A stretch of 64,000 nt of DNA from a bacterium (lineage in GTDB: Bacteria > Pseudomonadota > Alphaproteobacteria > Acetobacterales > Acetobacteraceae), in the NCBI GenBank assembly GCA_026224825.1, contig JAMFRO010000056.1, positions 1 to 64,000 of the forward strand, given 5' to 3'. Below are positions 60,858 to 64,000 of the stretch, in pieces. Made by a program: the position numbers and the translations under genes. The notes under the pieces were generated by a model. It did no database searches. It saw only the letters and a program-made list of their open reading frames with translations, and was not told the DNA's origin. Within the stretch, counting starts at the first letter, position 1. Every line of letters begins with the position of its first letter.

Positions 60858-61433
60858 TTATTGCCCAGCCGGCGGCGTGGCGGCGGATTGCAGCAGATTG
60901 CCGTGCTTCACAAAGGCCCCATTCCGCATCACCCCGAAATCACCGGGCACCATGCCGGCCGGGCAGGCACCAAGCCATTTCGCATCCACCACCGTGGAGC
61001 TGGACATATTGGGGCCCACGCCTTGCGACTGCATGTGGAAAGCCTCGTCACCCTGCGCCGTAAGCGTGCCGGTGACGGTAATCGTGGCGCCGGCACCGCC
61101 CACCGGGTCTTGGCATTTGCCGTTGATCGTATAGATGCCGTCGGATTTTTCGATGTCGAAACCAGAACACATCTTCCCGCCGGTCAGCTCTTTTTGGCTC
61201 AGCGCATCCGTCGCCGCATCTGAGCAGAGTACGCTGATGGTCGGTGTGGCATCATTATCGGCCATGGTTTGGCCGTTCATCTTCATGGTCATCTTCATCA
61301 CCATCGAGGATTGCCACAGCCCGGCTTTGCGCGGCGGAAAAACCGTTGAAGCCTGTACCGCCCCGCATAGCAGCGCCGCCCCGGCGGATGCCAAAAGCCA
61401 ATGCCGCGCGAATCTGGTTCGTATCATGGTCAT
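60858..61433 (-). CDS. DUF3617 family secreted protein
   Basis: A 191-residue exported protein. The signal peptide is FARHWLLASAGAALLCGAVQAS. The mature part shows the DUF3617 pattern: FPPRKAGLWQSSMVMKM at the start, four Cys residues (LCSDAATD, KMCSGFD, GKCQDP, GACPAGM) and ITVTGTLTAQGDEAFHM. The domain is a small beta-barrel-like fold of unknown function in periplasmic proteins of proteobacteria. It follows the caspase gene after 19 bases and is probably cotranscribed with it. It ends 21 bases from the end of the immunity-like gene. Confidence 0.82.
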   Translation of the reverse strand: MTMIRTRFARHWLLASAGAALLCGAVQASTVFPPRKAGLWQSSMVMKMTMKMNGQTMADNDATPTISVLCSDAATDALSQKELTGGKMCSGFDIEKSDGIYTINGKCQDPVGGAGATITVTGTLTAQGDEAFHMQSQGVGPNMSSSTVVDAKWLGACPAGMVPGDFGVMRNGAFVKHGNLLQSAATPPAGQ

Positions 61434-61452
61434 GCCCTCCGTTGTTGAAAAA

Positions 61453-64000
61453 TTATTGGTTCATCACCTCGCCCACGGGAAATGAATTGAGCTGGCTTTG
61501 CGCTGCGGTGAATTCCGCATCCTGCGTATGGTTGCGTTGGCGTGCCAGCTCGCCCACGCGCTCGGATATATATTCGCCAAGCGAGAGCGCGCCGACAACG
61601 CCGTGCGAATCATGCGGCGCATCCCCGGTGAACGCCTCACGCAGTGCATAGATCAATACGCCGTCGCGGCCGTTATAACTGTCGAGCGCCTCCTGCGCCG
61701 AGCTGGAGGCGGAGATGATGTAGCGCCCGGTCTCCTGGCCGACATTGGCCAGGCTCGCCGCACTGACATTGCCTGCATAGCATGTGTCGATAAACAGCAA
61801 TGAATCCCGGGCGCGGATCGAGGCCAGCGCGGTGATCAGCGCATTCTCCGTAATCGCGCCGTTCTCGATGGTCTGCCAGGAGGTGAGGTTCTGTATATCC
61901 TGCGGGATCAGCAGGAAGCGGCCGTCATTGGTGTTCACGCCGCCGTGGCTGGCAATGTAGAACAGGAATGTATCTCCAGGCTGGGCCTGCGTCGCGATAT
62001 TGCCAAGGGCGGCGAGAATCCCGGCGCGCGTCGCCTGCGTCTCGGTGAGCACCGTGACATGCACATTGGCATAGACCGGGCTGGCCGCCTGTTTCACCAG
62101 CGTGGCGAAGCTCTGCGCGTCGGAGACGGCAAAATTCAGGTTCAGGCTGGGGCCGGCGGCGAAATGGTCGATGCCGATGGCGAGCACGTAGAGTGTGCCC
62201 GTTGCCACCGGTGCGCCTGGTGTGGCGGGGCCGGCGCGGACGATACGCAAGGGTGGCGATTCCGCGTAGATCGCATTCCCCCCGTCATATTGCCGGAGAA
62301 TCACATCATCGGTACCGGGGTCGAGCGGCACGGTGAGCTGGCTTTGCGCGCTGCCCCCAGCCAGCGCCGGCGCCGCTTGGCGCCCGGTATTGCGGCCATT
62401 GACGAAAATATCCGTCGCCCCGACCCCAAGCCCCTGATCCTTGATCTGCGCCGTCAGCCGCAATGCGGTGGCGCCGACCGGCAGCTCGATGCTGCTGGTG
62501 CTGCTGACCACGACAGGGCTGCACTGCCCGGAGGTAACGGCGCAGGCGGATAAAATATCGATCGCCGGCTCATGGATCAGCCGGTCATGCAGATCGCCGA
62601 TGGCTGCCAAAGCGGTGTTTTGCGGCCCATTATCGCCGGCGAGCGCCGCACGCACCACATCGGGTGCATGAAACAGCCGGAAGGCCTGCGAGAAACTCAC
62701 CCATTCCGGCTGCTGGTTGGCACCCAGATTAACGTGGAACCCGACCAGATTCTGCCCGCCCAGATCAGCCTCGTCGAAGAACCCGGCTGGGGTGAACAGC
62801 ACCCAGCGCGTCTGGTCGGCGGCCGCGAATAAAGTGGCGCGCGGGGTGAGTGTGCCGTCCGCCGCCACGCCGTACCAATGCAGCGTGCCATCCGTCAGCG
62901 CCGCCACCACGGTTTTGCCATCGGCGCTGATGCTCAAGGCCCAGGCGGCGGCATCCACGGCGGTTTCGTTTTGCAGCTTGCCGCTCGCATCATACAGGCG
63001 CAGCGCCGTATCCGTGCCGAGCAGAAATGCCTTCCCACTGGGAAAAACCGCCAGGCTACGGCTATATTCCTCGTGGTCAAGCCGCAACGCCGTGCCGTTG
63101 AGCGAGGGCGCATCGGTATCCTGCCAATTGCGTATGGTCAGCCCCGGTGCGCTGGTCTGGGCTACGGCAAAGCCGCTATCGAGTGCCGGAATCACCACCA
63201 GATTCCGCGCATCGGCATCGAATTTCAGCGCTGTGCCGGCGGTTTTGAACTCCACCGCCGTGCCGTTGGCGGAGATGCCCAGATTGCCCCTGGCCGGGCG
63301 CAGATCTGCTACGGCCGGGGCTGGCTGCAAGGCGACGCCGCCATCCGGCCCGACGCGCCCCCAGCCTGGATCTTCCGTGGCATAGACCGCGCCGCCGCCG
63401 GGGATGGATTTGATATCGCGTATGGTGTCATGCGCCGCCACGATATCCTGATGCGCGCCGAGCCCGAAATCGCCCCAGCGCCGGATGACATTGCCCTGGC
63501 CGTTGCGCACATAGCCGCCGGCCAGGAGCGAAATACCGCCCGATTCGCCGGCCCAATCCACCGCCAGCAGGCCCTCGCCCGTCAGGCCTGTGGTATCGGG
63601 GGCGAAGGCCTTGGTCAGTGTCGCCGCATTCAGCACGTCCAGCACCGGATGGCCGGAACGGTCATTCTCGAAACCCACCGCGACGAAGCCGCCATCCGGC
63701 GATACTGCCAGAGCCCAGGGGCGCAGGCCTGTTTCAGGCTGCACCTTGGCAACGAGCCGCCCGCTGGAATCATAGCTGCGGATAAAACCATCGGCGCTGG
63801 CGCTGAAGAGGTCGTTCTGCTTGTCGAAGCGCAGATTGCGCACGGGGGCGGCGTAATTGGCATCGGTGAATACGGATTTGCCGGTACGCGCATCCCACAC
63901 CAGCACACCGCCTTTGGCCAGGCCCGCCGCCAGCCTCGTGCCATCCGGCGAGACAGTGAGATCATAGACCGGCGACGCCAGCCCCGGCAGCCGTGCCAGC
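61453..64000 (-). CDS. WD40-repeat caspase-family protein (partial, 5' end outside the window)
   Basis: At least 849 residues are encoded, and the frame stays open to the right edge, so the N-terminus is missing. A GTG at 63906 is not the true start: the preceding codons read SPVYDLTVSPDGTRLAAGLAKG, a WD40 blade. The N-terminal part has WD40-like blades (VSPDGGFVAVGF, LSISADGKTVVAALTDGTLHWYG); then an Ig-like strand region (about 62280-62530); then a peptidase C14 (caspase p20) domain with VLAIGIDHF. The catalytic His is in FYIASHGG (His codon at 61945-61947) and Cys in FIDTCYAG (codon at 61780-61782). DUF3617 follows in the same operon. Role unknown; clan CD peptidases flank the T6SS on both sides. 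Confidence 0.88.
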   Translation of the reverse strand, partial: LARLPGLASPVYDLTVSPDGTRLAAGLAKGGVLVWDARTGKSVFTDANYAAPVRNLRFDKQNDLFSASADGFIRSYDSSGRLVAKVQPETGLRPWALAVSPDGGFVAVGFENDRSGHPVLDVLNAATLTKAFAPDTTGLTGEGLLAVDWAGESGGISLLAGGYVRNGQGNVIRRWGDFGLGAHQDIVAAHDTIRDIKSIPGGGAVYATEDPGWGRVGPDGGVALQPAPAVADLRPARGNLGISANGTAVEFKTAGTALKFDADARNLVVIPALDSGFAVAQTSAPGLTIRNWQDTDAPSLNGTALRLDHEEYSRSLAVFPSGKAFLLGTDTALRLYDASGKLQNETAVDAAAWALSISADGKTVVAALTDGTLHWYGVAADGTLTPRATLFAAADQTRWVLFTPAGFFDEADLGGQNLVGFHVNLGANQQPEWVSFSQAFRLFHAPDVVRAALAGDNGPQNTALAAIGDLHDRLIHEPAIDILSACAVTSGQCSPVVVSSTSSIELPVGATALRLTAQIKDQGLGVGATDIFVNGRNTGRQAAPALAGGSAQSQLTVPLDPGTDDVILRQYDGGNAIYAESPPLRIVRAGPATPGAPVATGTLYVLAIGIDHFAAGPSLNLNFAVSDAQSFATLVKQAASPVYANVHVTVLTETQATRAGILAALGNIATQAQPGDTFLFYIASHGGVNTNDGRFLLIPQDIQNLTSWQTIENGAITENALITALASIRARDSLLFIDTCYAGNVSAASLANVGQETGRYIISASSSAQEALDSYNGRDGVLIYALREAFTGDAPHDSHGVVGALSLGEYISERVGELARQRNHTQDAEFTAAQSQLNSFPVGEVMNQ

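Overview
The window is GC-rich alphaproteobacterial DNA, most likely from the family Acetobacteraceae (an Acidocella/Acidiphilium-like organism). This is inferred from three things: the housekeeping order zapA - 6S RNA - ihfB - lapA - pyrF - trpF, the GGGGCTCCGCCCC-type intergenic repeats at the left edge, and the protein sequences. No taxonomic marker is present, so the family assignment is an inference.

Layout. (1) Positions 1-15,900 are chromosomal background. An intergenic repeat cluster is followed by the divergent EF-P modification pair epmB/epmA, small unknown genes, thiE, a class I aldolase, the zapA/6S RNA region, ihfB-lapA-pyrF-trpF, an SGNH hydrolase with uppP, an ArsB-type transporter, a polysaccharide flippase and an N-formylglutamate amidohydrolase. 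(2) Positions 15,900-17,330 are a junction. They hold a likely small RNA with an anti-Shine-Dalgarno-like loop, tRNA-Ser(GCU), a 519-bp insertion with 23-bp terminal inverted repeats and an 8-bp direct flank that carries one small gene, and an orphan PAAR gene. (3) Positions 17,445-31,384 are one plus-strand operon: a two-partner-secretion transporter (TpsB), a 2391-residue haemagglutinin-type exoprotein (TpsA), a lipoprotein with TPR and CHAT caspase-like domains, and a membrane Ser/Thr kinase. (4) Positions 31,387-60,836 are a complete type VI secretion system (T6SS) in three transcription units: tssA-B-C-C2-tagJ-tssE-F-G-ompA-metallopeptidase (minus), clpV-hcp-M91 peptidase (plus), and vgrG-unknown-fha-tssJ-K-L-M-tagF-pppA (minus). 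A predicted membrane effector and an immunity-like membrane protein lie divergent to vgrG. (5) Positions 60,858-64,000 hold a DUF3617 protein and a WD40-caspase protein that runs off the right edge.

How the genes fit together. All 13 core T6SS parts are present, with PAAR about 14 kb from the rest. The post-translational control set is also present: phosphatase PppA, repressor-like TagF, FHA protein Fha, and TssL with a phospho-acceptor-like Thr15. The kinase is not in a tss operon; the only candidate is the last gene of the TPS operon, which converges on the T6SS genes. The TPS adhesin operon and the T6SS may therefore share a signalling step. Two caspase-clan proteins flank the T6SS.

The most novel items are the TpsB-TpsA-CHAT-kinase operon, the candidate effector/immunity pair at 59,449-60,836, the M91 peptidase behind hcp, the minus-strand small RNA near 15,950, and the gene-carrying inverted-repeat element at 16,420-16,938.
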